From Lichenostomus cassidix (Eukaryota > Chordata > Aves > Passeriformes > Meliphagidae): 64,000 nucleotides of DNA. The notes beneath the pieces were generated by a model. It had not been told where the DNA came from and searched no databases. It was given only the letters and a program-made list of their open reading frames with translations. The position numbers and the translations under genes were made by a program. Positions 52,007 to 64,000 of this stretch are shown here, piece after piece (position 1 is the stretch's first letter; every line of letters starts with the position of its first letter). Location of the stretch: the NCBI GenBank assembly GCA_008360975.2, contig CM039210.1:12588293-12652292 (forward strand), in the 5' to 3' direction.

Positions 52007-53035
52007 TATTTGTTTTCATGATTGTAGAATTGTCTAACACTTGATATGTTAACCAAAAATATGTAAAACACTAAACTCCATTAAAAAGAAAACTAGACTG
52101 AAAAGCACAAAAAGATGTGAAAGAGTCACCAACCATTTACTGGACTCATCCAGTTGCTACAACCAAGAAGCTACTTCCACGGACTCTTCTTTGTTCCTGA
52201 TTTGCATCTCATCCTCCTATAATCCCAAGACTCAAGGGGTGGAAAACAATCTACCCTACATGGACTAATATCATCACGAATATAAATGACTTGTTAAATT
52301 GTCTCCAATTACCATGAACACTCTGAAGTTAATGCCATATAATATCTTAGTTGTTACTACTAATTTTTCTTTTGAAATACATATTTTGTGTTACATAATC
52401 TACTACATGAACCCATAAACTGAAGCAACAGCAGGTGCTTCTTATCAATATCAATAACATGGTCAAAGTTCTATGAAGGAATAATACAACTTAAGAAAAC
52501 AATGTATACTAAAATACTTGATAATAGCATATATATGACAAACATGAGTACTTTTATAGCATGAAGGCAAGAGATACCTGTACTATCACTTCATGAAGTA
52601 AAAGTTAGTGCCTTTTGGTCACAGGGGTGAAATGTGGCAGGACATTCCCCCCTCCCCCCCATCTGCTCGATGGTGGAAGATAGATAACTCTGGTGGGGTC
52701 AACAGCCTGGCAGGGGTTATCTCTTAGCGCCTGAAAGTCTAAGACCTCTAACCTTAATTCATATTTTGGTATGGAGACAGGAGGTGAAAAGAGAAACAAA
52801 AAAGGGCATACGTGACCAAAAAGGCATGCTTTTATACTATAAAAGACACACGAATTTTCACAAAGGTAGAAGCTTTTCTACACAGACACTGGAGCGTGAG
52901 AAAGCCTCTCCCCAGAGTCGGGACGCAACTCTATGGTAACTTCCTGAGGATTGAGGGAGGATTCTGATGTATTCCAGCACCAAAATTGGAGTTTGGTAAG
53001 ATCATTGGTTTCCTAAATTGTAATTTTCTTTGCTA

Positions 53036-53078
53036 GCAATAATAATAATAATAGTAATAGTAATAATAATAATAATAG
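53036..53078. repeat. (AAT)n microsatellite
   Basis: About 14 units of aat/agt, 43 bp. Confidence 0.9.
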
Positions 53079-53373
53079 GCATCTTTTGCATCATGCATTT
53101 TTAGCTATTCATAGTTTTTTCCTATTTTGTGTAGTATATAATTTGTTTCGCTCCTTGTTCTGTTATTTCTTGTGTCTAATAAACAATAATCCATTTAATA
53201 TTAGACCTAAATTGGCCATGATTAAAGAACTTGCAAACAAGACTGGGTCTGGGGGTGCTGATCGCTCCAAGTAGGTTAACTGCCAGTTGTCAAAGGCCTA
53301 GGCAACCGGCAGAATTTTATCAACCCCCTATCTCCATTCATAACAGGCAGTATCTTCCTTCTGTGGGGCCTAG

Positions 53374-53703
53374 CATTCCTGTGGATACACAGGCCCTTTC
53401 TTGAAAACTTTTTCTTTCCCATGCAAACTATGAAAACAATAGATGGGTTTTTTGTAAATAGTATTTGAACACCTGTTTTTTTTCCAGATCTGTTTTGATT
53501 CAAGACCCAGTGTGTTTGGAATTGGGTGTTGTAGGACTTCAGCAAAGCCCCCCGGGGGGTGGGTGACCACTGTCCCATCACCTATGGGTTTTTACCATAT
53601 ATAAGGAGAAATTACAACAATAAACTCTCTCTTCTGCTGCTTTTCACTGGACTGGGTTCATGTGCTACATTGCTCCATTCTGGGTATGACAGCGACACAT
53701 TCC
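53374..53703 (+). mobile_element. Solo LTR of the ERV-F LTR type
   Basis: Body 53380-53697 (318 bp), TGTGGATACACAGG to ATGACAGCGACA, with perfect cattcc duplications (53374-53379, 53698-53703). catatataagg near 53597 and aataaac near 53620. Confidence 0.92.
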
Positions 53704-56191
53704 CAAACACTAGACAAACACATATACATGTAACAGCAACAGTTAGAAATGTGACAATCACTGATAGAACTTACTCGGTCATAGCACCTTGTAGAATAGC
53801 CAGCCATCCTTTTTAAAACCTTTTCATTAAAAAAATTATTTTGTCTGATTTACATATGGTTATGTCTCAATTTTGAAAATTTAGATTTAAGTCCATAAGC
53901 TAATTATTAATGTAGCCCTTTTTTTCATATGAGTGTCTTAAAAAGGGTACCACTCTCTTTGCTTTCTGGCTTACTTACCCTTTTGCATCTGAAGCCATAC
54001 CTGTCACAATTATTACAAGGTTCTGCTAGGATATCTGACTGATCCAGGAACAACACTGTGGGTAACACTGTTCTGGAAATACAAAAAAAAATAAGCCATT
54101 TAATGTGTTTCATTTTGGAATTTTTGTGTTTCGTTGCAGCTTTTACTGTTTATTATATTTTCCAATATGGTTCTTTCGTGTTCCTCTTTGTCTGGAGTTA
54201 ATTTTACTTACATAAGAGGAGCCTCTGGCCGTATATCTTACAGTTGCTAGGGTAGTCAGCAGTTCTTTTTGCTTCTGTGGCTTGAGTGGCTCCTTGTCTC
54301 ACGTCTGGATACACTCAGCTTTTTATCTGATGAGGAAACACTTGAACATTCAAAGTTGTTAATGATATTAAAACAAACTTGCACGGTGTTAACACATGTT
54401 AGAGTGGGGAGAAGGATGAATTCCTGCCTCTTTCACCCCCCTTTGGAAATTCTTATATTTTCTGCTAGCCAGTTTTATTTTGCAACACAACCAGTTCTGT
54501 TGCCCTTCTCTGCAAGCAGGCAGAGCTTGGTTTTGAGGGGAAGACATCATTTATACTTTCCCCTCAGCAGTTTCAATTTGCATCTCCTCTAAGGCAACCC
54601 CTCTGGCTGCCTGAAGGCCTGGCTAAGCAAGCACACACAAAAAGCATACAAAACAATACCCAATTGGCACATACTAAAATCAAACAGACAGTCCAAAGTC
54701 ATGTTTCACAAATTTTAGCTACTTTTTCAGGATCTTTTCTATATGATTTTGCGAGCTCTTTCCAGAACCTCAAATCTGCTACTGAAAAACGGCACTTTAA
54801 CAGAAATTGGCCCTTCCATTCCAGCGGCTTCTGGAAGCAAGGCTAGAATTAGCCCCGCCCCCTTTTCCCATTCCTTTCTTTTATTCTATTTCAGGTTCTA
54901 CTTGCTACCGGACTCAACATCCCTTCACCTTCATCATGCTCAGTCATTCCCTCTTTATCCTGTGCTGCAGGACGCTCTCCAGATACTGCCCCCATTTCCC
55001 TTTTTCCAGGAGATATTAAAAATTCAACCTCTTCTTCCACGGGATCATGCCTCAGACACCTCTTTCCACTACAACATTCTACACAATCATATTCCAGATA
55101 TTTACTTCTATTATCCTTCTTTAAAGCCAGTATCATAGACTGCTTTGGCTCTCTTGGTAATAAACTACATTTCTTCCATAAATCTAGATTATTTTTCAAT
55201 TCACAGAACAAATATGCTCACAAAAATCAGCTACACACACACAGGAGTCCCAAAGGGCTACCTATGAGCACACGCAGAAAAACAGCATAAAGACAAAAAA
55301 TTCAACAGGCATTCAAAACATGTTTCAACACTCAACAAGTTACTTTTATCTCACGGGCGTCCCTGCATGGATTCATATGCTGGCAAAATACAAATTAACA
55401 CGGGTAATTTGCACACACACAGTACACACACACACATTCAAAAAAAAAAAAAATTCAAAAGCACCTGAACAAATTTCAGTTGTGTTTTAGCTAGGCATCC
55501 AGACTCAAACTCAAAACCGCGTGGCGACTTGACACCGAGACTCAAACTCGGACAAGCGCACAAAGTCCAAGCCTCACAACTGTTTCCACACACTAAACAC
55601 AGGATTTCAAAAGGAAAATCAAATGGAGCTATATTAGAAAGGTGTTGGGGGTCTGGATATTCTCAATTCAATAGCTAAAATCTTTCCCCTCCAATAATAC
55701 AATCCACCCCTCTCTGGATACTCCAAACTAATGGTTTATATATGATTTATACTCATTCACTCTTTGCCAGTCACTTCACTTTTCTCTGGCCATTTCTGTC
55801 GCCAGATAATGGAACCACAGATAGAGCTCCACTCTCACTTCGTGTTCAGGACACGTCTCATTCATTCGCACTCACAGTAATAAAGTAATGACAGACAGAA
55901 CAAAAGTAGCAGTAAGATGGTAAACTACAGGGGGGTCAAACCCCTGGGGGTCCAACCCCTTGCCCGGGACTAATTTTTGGAGACACTGTCTCAAGCGACC
56001 ATTGGGGACTTGTACCCCCGACCTGCAGTTATTTTTTTTTTTTTTAAAAGAGCAAATACCTTAATTTGGTGCAGATGGTCCTTGGTCTACCCCTGCCATG
56101 AGCCAAAGGACAGCTGAGCTCCCCCTGAAAACTCAGGGTCGTGACTGGGAGGTCTGCTTACCCCTGGATCTGGCAGCCAAGCAGATTTAGG
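53704..56191. other. Unassigned region, possibly internal sequence of ERV-N on the minus strand
   Basis: No firm protein call. Since a minus-strand LTR and PBS lie at 56192-56740, the leader and gag of that element should run leftward from 56191. A minus-strand open piece at 55211-54891 (Glu/Lys-rich) and short open bits near 55850 could be decayed gag, but no capsid or knuckle motif is convincing. CA-rich and poly-A tracts at about 55420-55455. Confidence 0.35.
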
Positions 56192-56740
56192 GTCCCATCT
56201 GGGGTGCCAGTTTGATTAGCCCCAAGCAGGCCCAGAGACACTTCAGAGACAAAGTCAGAGAAGTGGGTATTTGCTTTATTCGGTGCACCAGGTGTAGGGG
56301 ATTCCCTCCTTCAAACACACACACTCGGCACTTCCAACAAAACAATATTATGGGTAAAATTCATGAATATTCATCACATCCCTCAGGATAGGAGTGGTTA
56401 TACAAATAATTTCTTAGAAGTCATTAATATAATTAGCATGTGCGCCATGCATGCGCTGCGTGTCCTGGTGATCGTTGGGGGTCTCCAAAGACCACCTCAA
56501 AGATGAAGATCCCAGTAGTCTTCATCACAATGCACTTTTCACCTTTCTCTCTGGAGCATGTGCAGTCCTTTATGGGATGATTCAGAGGTTTCTGTGCTGG
56601 CTTCAAACAGATTCTTTTCTCTCTTATATTGACAAGATAAAGAGAATCTTGTTTTTCTAGGTTTTAGAATTCACATATTCTGTCTCTCAATAGTTAACTT
56701 GAGTTACCTATTGATTACCCCTTTTTCATAAACCCTGACA
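56192..56740 (-). repeat. LTR and PBS of ERV-N
   Basis: Minus-strand LTR 56213-56740 (528 bp), TGTCAGGG to CTAATCA, with AATAAAGC on that strand near 56275. Three bases later TGGCACCCCAGATGGGAC (56192-56209) has PBS placement; tRNA not identified. A splice-donor-like GGTAAGC follows in the leader at about 56155. Confidence 0.65.
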
Positions 56741-56808
56741 CTGTCTCCCTGTACCCTACCCACCACACACAAACTATTTTTCAATTTCTTTATTTCTTTC
56801 TTTCTTTC

Positions 56809-57645
56809 TGTCTTGGTTTGAAAGACAGGTGTCTGCTAAGAGAGGTGGAACCCTCCCTTAGGACAGAGAATGTGATTTCCTCTCCCTCCGAATTATTTTA
56901 ATTTTGAAATCAAGGGCTTTCAGGCAAAGGTATGGGAAAAGGAATAACAGTTCTTTACTAGTATCTATAAACAAGCACTAACAATAATAGCAACCACAAA
57001 TAGAACCAGAAACCAATAGCAGATGACTTCTGAGCTGCCGAGCCCTTTCCCGTGTGGTGTAATCACGGTCACAAGCAGCAGGGGAGCTGTTGAGCTCCCG
57101 GTCGGGCAGGGCAGGTGCGATGACTGCTGAGCGGCTGCAGGTGGCGCTGTGGCGCGGAGTCAGGTCAGCTTCACGCAGCTGGTGATGGCGGACAGGCTGA
57201 AGAGCAGGCAGGGCAGCTCGGAGCGACGAGCAGGGCGGCAGGGGGGCAAGGGCTCCGCAGTCATAGCAGACGCCGCGGCCTCGTGCGGCAAAGCGGGACG
57301 GGCGGCAGGGACAGCCAGACTCCCCGGCAGCTGCCACGAGAAACGCAGCCCGGAAAGCGTGCACTTACCAGTGGGAAAGAGGTTAAATCAAAGCTCACCC
57401 AGCCAGGAGAAGAAGACAGGGCACAGTTGGATCTCCTGTGGTTGCAGCCAGAAGCAAAAAGCAGTCTCTCCTCCCGGTGTCCAACTACGAGACTGCCCGT
57501 TCCAACGGCCAGCTCTCTCCTTCCCCTGCCCCACCTAGCACACCCTTTTGTCTCTTACAAAAGAATCGATGGCTCTAATCACCCAGCTATTTGTTGCTTA
57601 GTAACAGGGATGGAGAAAAAATTCCAATATCCCCCAACCTCCAAC
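56809..57645. repeat. ERV-L type LTR-like sequence with CpG-rich centre
   Basis: Opens TGTCTTGGTTTGAAAGACAGG, the start type of the ERV-E LTR on this strand, and from general knowledge resembles an LTR common in songbird genomes. 57040-57360 is rich in CpG and GC. The right end is not defined; it runs into a CTTT microsatellite. Confidence 0.5.
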
Positions 57646-57783
<138 letters not shown>

Positions 57784-57974
57784 CCCCCCTTTCTCTATTT
57801 CTCTTTGCCTCTTTTACTATTAAATGAAATATATAATTTTTTTGGCACCAACATCTAACCTCTTGGTTTTAACCATGTTTTTTGGGTATATTTCAAACCT
57901 TTCTGGGTTTGACCCATTTTCTTCCAGAGACAGTTTCCATTGCTCTTCTGTTTTTAAACTGGTTCATAACAAAC

Positions 57975-58200
57975 CATAAAAAGTTTAAAAAGAGCAAATG
58001 CTGGATTCTGCAGCTGAAATGGGGCAACCCTAGATGTATGGACAGACTTGGGAATGAGAGGCTGGAAAGCAGTGCCGTGGAAAGGGACCTGGCAGTCCTG
58101 GTCGATGGCAAGTTAAATAGGAACCAGGAGAGCCAACCACGTCATTGGGGGCATCAGACACAGCATCGCCAGCCAGTCAAGCAAGAGGGAGGTGATTGTT
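57975..58200 (+). mobile_element. CR1 LINE 3' fragment
   Basis: LGNERLESSAVERDLAVLVDGKLN and the nucleotide run gcatcagacacagcatcgcc are typical of the end of CR1 ORF2. Confidence 0.85.
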
Positions 58201-58204
58201 CTGA

Positions 58205-59190
58205 TGCCTTAATAATTTCTAGTTTTTACTCTTCATGTATCTGTAACTTGGTGTAGTTCTGTGCTTCTTATAAAATGCTAAAAACCTCTGTTCCCAGCAC
58301 CTTTAGCCAAAACAATCCCTCTGAAGAGAAAATCCAAGGACACATTCGTTGCCCTAGGACCTGAAAATATATAAACAATGGAGAAATGGGGGGAGCAGGC
58401 CTGGGGTGGTTAATATCACCACCTAAGGGTGTGATTGGAGAATTAGGGGCCAATATGCTGTATGGGTGGATCAAAGAATCAAGTTCTGTCTCAAGATTTC
58501 TCATCAGAAACTACAGGTGCAGGACTTACATAGAGAATGCTTTGTACTTACCCAAAGCTGGTACGGAGTGAATGCTCAGTGCCTACCCAAAGCTGGTATG
58601 GAAAAAATGCTTTGTACCTACCCAAGCTGGTACAGAACAAAGGCCTTGTGCCTGCAAAAGCTGGCACGTGACGAAGGCTTTGCACCTGTCGCCCTGACAG
58701 CCATTATTCACTATTGTGAAAAAGCCTGCCTCCATAGCTGACCATGCCTCGGGCACTCCTCTCTTGGCATGTGTGGCCTGTTAAGTGGAGTTTGGCATAT
58801 CTCCACAAGAATTAAGGGGGAGCAAAGGCGGGTCGCAAGGAGGGACCAGGTGTATGGACTAGCATAAAAGACAGCTCTGGAATGACTGGATTCTGAAGAT
58901 CTTCCCCACCTTGAGATCACATCAATCGAGGCAGAGGAACGCCTTCTGGATGGGACCCCCAGAGACGCCGGACATCTGTGGACCTGTGGTAGTAGCTACA
59001 GTCCCCTTTCCTTCCCTTTTCCCCCTATCTTTCCCCAATTTTCTCTCTCTCTCTCTCTCTCTCACAGGCCGCTTAATGGGCTAAATAAATAAAGTTCCTC
59101 TTTGGATTAAAATTTAACTCCCTTGACTTGTTGAATTTTTGTGCTTTCTTTTCTTTTTGCACTCTTAAAACATAGCTGGTACGAACCATC
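58205..59190 (+). repeat. LTR-P, probable solo LTR with repeats in U3
   Basis: LTR-like: cataaaag promoter box near 58864, aataaataaag near 59086, TG...CA-type end ACCATCACA near 59194. Start uncertain, just after the CR1 fragment. Five imperfect 35-bp repeats at 58520-58700. Confidence 0.5.
58520..58700 (+). repeat. Five imperfect 35-bp tandem repeats
   Basis: Units share aatgctttgtacctaccc-aagctggtac (in part) and decay from left to right. Placement upstream of a TATA-like box suggests duplicated enhancer units. Confidence 0.75.
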
Positions 59191-59270
59191 ACACGTCTGC
59201 TTATAAGTGGACCATGAAATATGCTAATAGGAAAGAACTTATAAAAGGTGAAGGGCTTGTGACCCAGCGT

Positions 59271-59701
59271 CCAGTACGAGCAGATGCCCATATGGCTGAG
59301 GAGAAAGTGTCAATAGACACATGCACGTATTTAAACCAGCCAAATTCAGGGATGTGCGTTACATCCATCAGCCAGAGCTGCAAGGCCTTTAGGCCTCCGG
59401 AGTTTACCCCCGGCGGCAGAGGTGCAGTGAGTCTGTGGCAATCAGCACAAGCGCTGACAATGTCACAAGCCTCAGTTGGCGTTAATTGAAACTGCTTCTG
59501 CAAGGTATGTGCACTCTGATGAAAGAAATCGTGTGATGCCTTGGCTTGTGCAATTTTGTCCGGCTGAGGTGCCACCCATGCAGGGTTGGCTAACATGTCA
59601 GCCCTGGCATTGCCTTCTGTTATAAAACCTGGTAATTTGGTGTGGCTTCGAATGTGCAGAATGTAATATGGGTGCACTCGAGCTTGAATTGCATACCACA
59701 A
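59271..59701 (-). pseudogene. pol: Integrase N-terminal part of ERV-K
   Basis: ILHIRSHTKLPGF (end of RNase H), zinc module HDFFHQSAHTLQKQ and SACADCH, then LMDVTHIPEFGWFKYVHVSI. Truncated before the second catalytic aspartate; the adjacent RWVTSPSPF at 59250 resembles the ERV-D core in another lineage. Confidence 0.87.
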
Positions 59702-61356
59702 AGTTTACAATAGTGAAAACAGAGCCGCATTATTGACTTCTTTTAGAAGTGAACAATCCAAACATTTAGTTATATCTGCTACGCAAGCAGGGTCAGTGAC
59801 CAAATTCAAAGGCACCTGAGAGAACCGCTGAAAAGCCATGGCAACTGCCTTCAATTCAACCAGCTGCGCAGAGCCTGTCTCGTGGCTATTCAGCACTTGC
59901 CACTCAGATCCTTCCTTCCAGGTAACAATGGCTTTCCCTGTTTTCCCAGAACCATCCATGAAGATGGTGGGTCCATGAACTGGCACACAACAATACTTTG
60001 GCCGCAAGGTGAAGGGGGTGGAATTTGCCAGCTGTAGTATTTTGTGGCTGGGCAAGTGACAAGAAATTTGCCCTGAAAAGTTTGCAGTGCACTTTGCAAA
60101 GGAGCGCTATTGGCACGGCTCCATTCAAAGCTGCCCCGCGATACCAGAACAACAATTGTTGCAGGATCCGCTGCCATTAATTGCAAACACCGATGATGGC
60201 ATTTGATTATGAGACAAGCGATCAATGCAAACAACGTGGAGGCTGTATTTTTCGGCTGATGAGGCAAAAGAACCCATTCCAGGATATGCAAAGGATCATC
60301 CCATTGTTTGTTCCACTGGCCAATGATACCTGTAGGGTGGAGGCATGGAGCAGAAATGAAAACAGTGATATCAATAGAGGGATCCACTTGATAAACCTGA
60401 CGAGCAGAAATGGCCTGCTGCACTTCATTCAGCACTCGTCACACATCAGGAGTCAATTTCCGATGTGAATTCAGATCAGGGTCCCCCTTTAAAATATTAA
60501 AGAACGGAGAAAGTTGCATGGTGGTTAGTCCCAAATAAGGACGTAACCAATTGATGATACCCAGCAATTTCTGTGCATCATTCAGGGTCTTAATAGAGTC
60601 CGAGAATTGCACCTCTTGATGTTGTATAGTTGGGTCCAAAATTTTGACTCCTAAATATTTCCAAGGAGGCTGCTGTTGAACTTTCTCCGGAGCCACTTGC
60701 AACCCATAGGAATGCAAGGCATTGAGCAGTCGAGGCTGTAACCTCCGCAACTCGTCCTGGGTGGCTGCTGCCACCAGGATATCATCCATATAATGGTAAC
60801 AGAGTGCCTCAGGAAACTGCTCACGGATTCCGGACAAGGCCTGAGCGACATACCATTGACAGATAGTCGGGCTATTTTTCATGCCCTGAGGTAACACTTT
60901 CCATTGAAATCTCTTTACAGGCTCAGCATTGTTAATTGCAGGCACAGTAAAGGCAAATTTCAGCCTGTCATTGGGGTGCAAAGGGATTGTGAAAAAACAG
61001 TCTTTCAAATCAATGATCAAGATTTCCCACCCTGCAGGGATCATTGTGGGTGAGGGCATACCAGGCTGCAAGTTCTCCATACTTTCCATCATGCATTAAC
61101 TTTCCAGAGATCTTGCAACAGTCTCCACTTCCCTGATTTTTTTCTTAATTACGAAAACAGGGGTGTTCCAGGGACTAGTAGGAGGCTCAATGTGTCCCTG
61201 TTGTAATTGCTCCTGAACCAGCCAACAAAGGGCGACTAATTTGTCTTTTGGCAGGGGCCACTCTGGTTCCCATATTGGTGTGTTAGCCATCTCAGAGATA
61301 GCATAGAATATGGTGCGCCCTTGCACACAGTGACCCCTATCAAAAATTTGTGCCAA
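59702..61356 (-). pseudogene. pol: RT and RNase H of ERV-K
   Basis: RT pieces: [21 protein letters not shown], shift near 61100, then a 217-codon piece with IDLKDCFFTIPL and YHYMDDILVAA; connection GIIGQWNKQWDDPLHILEW. RNase H: IFMDGSGKTGKAIVTW and LVTDPACVADI, where Ser and Tyr of the usual TDSAY are replaced. Stops and shifts at about 61092, 60437 and 59703. Confidence 0.87.
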
Positions 61357-62225
61357 TCCGCACCCCCCCAGGCTGCCAACATGTCCCGTCCCCAGAGGTT
61401 AACTGGAGCTGTAGTAACATAGGGCTGGATTGTAGCCATGTGTCCCTCTGGGTCTTTTACCAACACAGGTTGTTCACTTAAATGGTTCTGTGTGGTTCCT
61501 CCTAGCCCTGCAATGGCTGATCCCACAGGGGCTAGAGGCCATGAAGGAGGCCATGAAGAGGAGGAGAGAATTGTTACATCAGCACCCGTATCAATCAAAC
61601 CTTGGAGCTGAATCCGGTGTGGATGGGCTTTTGGCAGGATTAGGGAACATGTCATCTGTGGCCTCTGACTAGAAATGTCTGCAGCCCAGCAGATCTGTGG
61701 AAGGTCCAGAGATCCAGTGCTGCTATCTCCGCAAGCTTGGTGTTCTGCCCTGGGGACACAGGACTCAAAAGGCACTAGTTGAGCAATGTGAGTCTTTTCA
61801 GGGATTGTGACAGGGGGTTTTGGCGTGGAAACCATAGCGTGAATCTGGCCTGTACAGTCAGCATCAATAACTTCTAGGTGAACAAAAATCCCTTGATGGG
61901 TGACACTAGGTCTTCCCACAATGAGCACACTGAGTCCCTGACCTAGGGGTCCATATGCATCCAAAGGAACACTATGGATACTACCAGATTCTAGGACGAC
62001 TGTTCTTGCAGTGTAGATGCCCACCCGAGCTGGTGCTTGGGCGCCGTCTCTAAGCTGGCTGGGTAGGCCTGTGCCAGCGCCCTGTTTGGGAGGAACACTT
62101 GAGTCAGAGGGCAACTCCCCCTTTTTGCACTCCTCTTCACATTTCCCGACAGAGGTCGACCATCTACATGGTACATAGACCTGCAATAGTCTGAACAGTG
62201 ACCTGGCCAACCACATTTCCCACAC
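61236..62225 (-). CDS. pro: dUTPase-protease frame of ERV-K (329 codons, unbroken)
   Basis: The only copy of this family with dUTPase and protease in one unbroken frame. After a nucleocapsid-derived start, dUTPase ([49 protein letters not shown]), then protease ([50 protein letters not shown]). Catalytic DTG is intact. The frame continues into the region before RT and ends at 61236. Confidence 0.87.
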   Translation of the reverse strand: MWEMWLARSLFRLLQVYVPCRWSTSVGKCEEECKKGELPSDSSVPPKQGAGTGLPSQLRDGAQAPARVGIYTARTVVLESGSIHSVPLDAYGPLGQGLSVLIVGRPSVTHQGIFVHLEVIDADCTGQIHAMVSTPKPPVTIPEKTHIAQLVPFESCVPRAEHQACGDSSTGSLDLPQICWAADISSQRPQMTCSLILPKAHPHRIQLQGLIDTGADVTILSSSSWPPSWPLAPVGSAIAGLGGTTQNHLSEQPVLVKDPEGHMATIQPYVTTAPVNLWGRDMLAAWGGADWHKFLIGVTVCKGAPYSMLSLRWLTHQYGNQSGPCQKTN

Positions 62226-63253
62226 TGGGGAGTCCCATTCCCAATGTTTTCCTTTTGCTTTTATTTAGCTTGTTTCTGTTTGTTCCTGGCCTTGGGCTGC
62301 TTTTGTCCATGGTCAGGGGGTACCTGACCAGGCGGCACAAGTGCAGCCAAGGCAGACTTTTTATGGTTCCCTGATCCTACTTTAGCGCAAGCTTCTACCA
62401 TCTCTGTGAGTGTAGGGTCCCCTGGTGGGGCATCCTTGATCTTTCTACACTCATCATTAGCATTGTCTCTTGCTAACTGTCTGCACAAAATCTGTCTCAA
62501 TGAATCATCTTCCACCTGTTTCTCCAGGGCTGCAGCGATTTTTTCTACAAAGGACAGAAAGTGCTCAGACTACCCCTGAGATATTTTTGCATACCATGTT
62601 TTACGAGCAGCCATGTCTGTGCTTTTTATTATGGCTCCCATGCCCACCTTTTGGGCCTGCTCCAAGACCCGAGGATCCCAAGTAGCTTGGAGATAGGGGT
62701 TAGAAAAGTAATTAGTTCCCATAAGGACATCTACCCCAACCGCATGTCTAGGGTCGTCAGAAGGCAAGTGCATATTCTGTAGTGCGGCCTTTGCAGCCAG
62801 CTTTCTTCAGTTATTCTCAAAAACTGTAAATTGTATAGGTTGAAATAGAACTTGACCCAAGTGCCTAATATTGAATGGAGCAAGCAGGTCAGTATTCAGC
62901 ACTCTAATAATTTGCATGACTTTAGGAGATCCAAGCCCGTATTGTGCTACTTTGGATTTTAAATCTAGTACCACCTTCCACGCAGTAACGTCAGGCCTGT
63001 TAATGTGACCTGAATTTGGGAGAGCCTTGAACATAGGAATGGCTTGGGCATCCCCTTGCAAGGTGTTAATATCACCTTGATCGACTGGTACACCTCCTAG
63101 AGGCACTGCAGCAGCCACCTGATTCTCCGTAGATTTCCCTGTACTGTCTGGCATTCCCATCCTTTCCAGGAGATTCCAGTTTCCTGCCTCTAGAGCGCCC
63201 AATTTAACCGATTCCCAGAAATGCCTGCGGTTTCTTGGGCGGACCGTTACCAT
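62030..63253 (-). pseudogene. gag: Gag capsid and nucleocapsid of ERV-K
   Basis: Capsid: FWESVKLGALEAGNW, INRPDVTAWKVV, TDLLAPFNIRHLGQVLFQP, then a stop near 62807, LPSDDPRHAVGVD, WDPRVLEQAQ, the homology region ISQG, a stop near 62570, then SFVEKIAAALEKQ. Knuckle [14 protein letters not shown] is complete. Stops at 62807, 62570 and 62261. Confidence 0.87.
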
Positions 63254-64000
63254 GCAGTCTGGGAATGTCTAAGGGCGAGTCTGTAACAGGTGTTTCTTCT
63301 GCCGTCCGGCCACCACAGCTTTCCGCCATGGAGCAAGCATGTCGTCCACATAGCTGTCTGAATCATCAGAGAGAGGTTTCTCCGAAAAGCCCATTCTGAA
63401 TGAGGGACCTTGGCCGGGTGTGAACGCTGAGCTGAGGGGCAGCACGGCAACGGAACCCGGAGTAGTGTGCACAGGAGGCAGCGGTGCAGGCGGGGCGCTG
63501 TGGGGTCTCGCTGGCCGCGCTGGCATATCATCAGTCAGACTGGTCTGCTTCGCCGGTGTGGCAGCTGTCATGTCGGCGTGCGCCGCTGGAACCGCCTCTG
63601 CCGCCAGAACCGTTGCTGGGACCGGCTTAGCCTGCCCGGGATGTGTTGCTTCCACTTTTGTGGAGGGATGCGCTACTGCTTTCGTAGAGGAAGCCGATGC
63701 TGCTTCCGCCTTCTGGGTTGCCAGAGCAGACACTTCCGGCGCAAGCCGCCTTGCGTCACTCGCATTGGCGGCCGCTCGCGAGAAAGCTTCTGGTAATGCC
63801 GTTAACTGATGAGATATTCCCACAAGCTGCTGCAAGATATCCGTTAATAACTTTATCATAGGTAATTGCTCCTGCGCAGCAGGGCACCTGGTTACGGGCA
63901 TCCGCGCAGACCCAGCTGGCGCTGTTAGATTTGCCGAAGGTAGCAGCGCGGAGGAAACCGGAACCGCAGGGGTGGTATCAGAGGGGCGCTGCTGGCTACT
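63254..64000 (-). pseudogene. gag: Gag linker of ERV-K (partial at window edge)
   Basis: A 210-codon Ala/Pro/Thr-rich piece (63901-63269): IKLLTDILQQLVGISHQL then the acidic SDDSDSYVDDMLAPWRKA, matching ERV-F. Matrix is outside or beyond 63901. Confidence 0.8.

Larger units (their letters stand above)
51611..53373. other. AT-rich sequence without recognised genes
   Basis: No open frame above background and no retroviral motif. Contains two microsatellites (51950-52006 and 53036-53078). Confidence 0.5.
59271..64000 (-). mobile_element. ERV-K: third ERV-A family provirus, runs off the right edge
   Basis: Minus-strand order from the right edge: gag, nucleocapsid, dUTPase-protease, RT, RNase H, integrase, broken off in the integrase core at 59271 (after SAIWASARTG). 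No 3' LTR is seen; the 5' end lies outside the window. Confidence 0.9.

Noticed and set aside
53925..54113. CNNCDRYGFRC on the minus strand as a zinc knuckle of ERV-N
   Set aside because: Spacing lacks the GH of a CCHC knuckle and no capsid is found nearby.
58520..58700. Possible CRISPR-like array
   Set aside because: Direct tandem units with no spacers, in vertebrate DNA.

Overview
The window looks like vertebrate, very probably avian, nuclear DNA made almost entirely of nested endogenous retroviruses (ERVs). The bird signature is a CR1 LINE coding segment (14.38-15.54 kb), a CR1 3' piece (58 kb), ERV-L type LTRs opening with TGTCTTGGTTTG, an env with alpharetrovirus-like features and a tRNA-Trp-like primer binding site. 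I see no exon-bearing host gene, no tRNA or rRNA gene and no CRISPR array. The density of layered proviruses resembles a bird W chromosome or other heterochromatin; that is inference.

Layout. 1-0.69 kb: unassigned sequence ending in a polypurine tract. 0.69-10.46 kb: one LTR (TGTAGC...GCTACA ends) split by provirus ERV-A (minus, 913-10412). ERV-A carries gag, dUTPase, protease, RT, RNase H and integrase but no env, and itself holds two solo LTRs and a 1.3 kb foreign unit. 10.7-14.0 kb: decayed gammaretrovirus-like pol-env plus LTR. 14.4-15.5 kb: CR1. 15.5-25.1 kb: remnants of minus-strand ERV-D, split inside integrase by ERV-C (plus, 16115-23427), whose 406-bp LTRs differ at only two positions. 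25.1-31.06 kb: ERV-E, a class III (ERV-L) provirus on the minus strand with long gag and pol frames and a foamy-type PBS. 31.06-34.94 kb: an inverted pair of LTRs flanking a long env-like reading frame. 34.94-51.61 kb: ERV-G (gag-pro-pol-env with CX6CC, ending in its own LTR), interrupted at 36.36-44.93 kb by composite ERV-F/H, at 46.7-47.4 kb by an LTR within an LTR, at 49.6-50.95 kb by a second copy of the 1.3 kb unit, and at 51.1 kb by an ERV-L solo LTR. 51.6-59.2 kb: AT-rich sequence, microsatellites, solo LTRs and a CR1 tail. 59.27-64.0 kb: ERV-K, a third ERV-A relative on the minus strand, running off the right edge.

ERV-A, ERV-F/H and ERV-K are one betaretrovirus-like (ERV2) family. 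It has short LTRs of 260-270 bp, a PBS beginning TGGTGACCACC (TGGTAACCACC in ERV-F), dUTPase ahead of protease, a YMDD RT, and no env between integrase and the polypurine tract. Solo LTRs of this group repeatedly show 6-bp target duplications. Most coding regions are broken by stops, frameshifts, deletions and nested insertions. The clearest unusual objects are: a 221-codon cysteine-rich frame with no ATG between pol and env of young ERV-C; a hydrophobic 121-codon frame in the ERV-E leader, in frame with gag; the env-like frame at 31.7-33.7 kb opened by an ATG in an antisense LTR; and the ERV-F/H composite with an internal LTR, PBS and gag.
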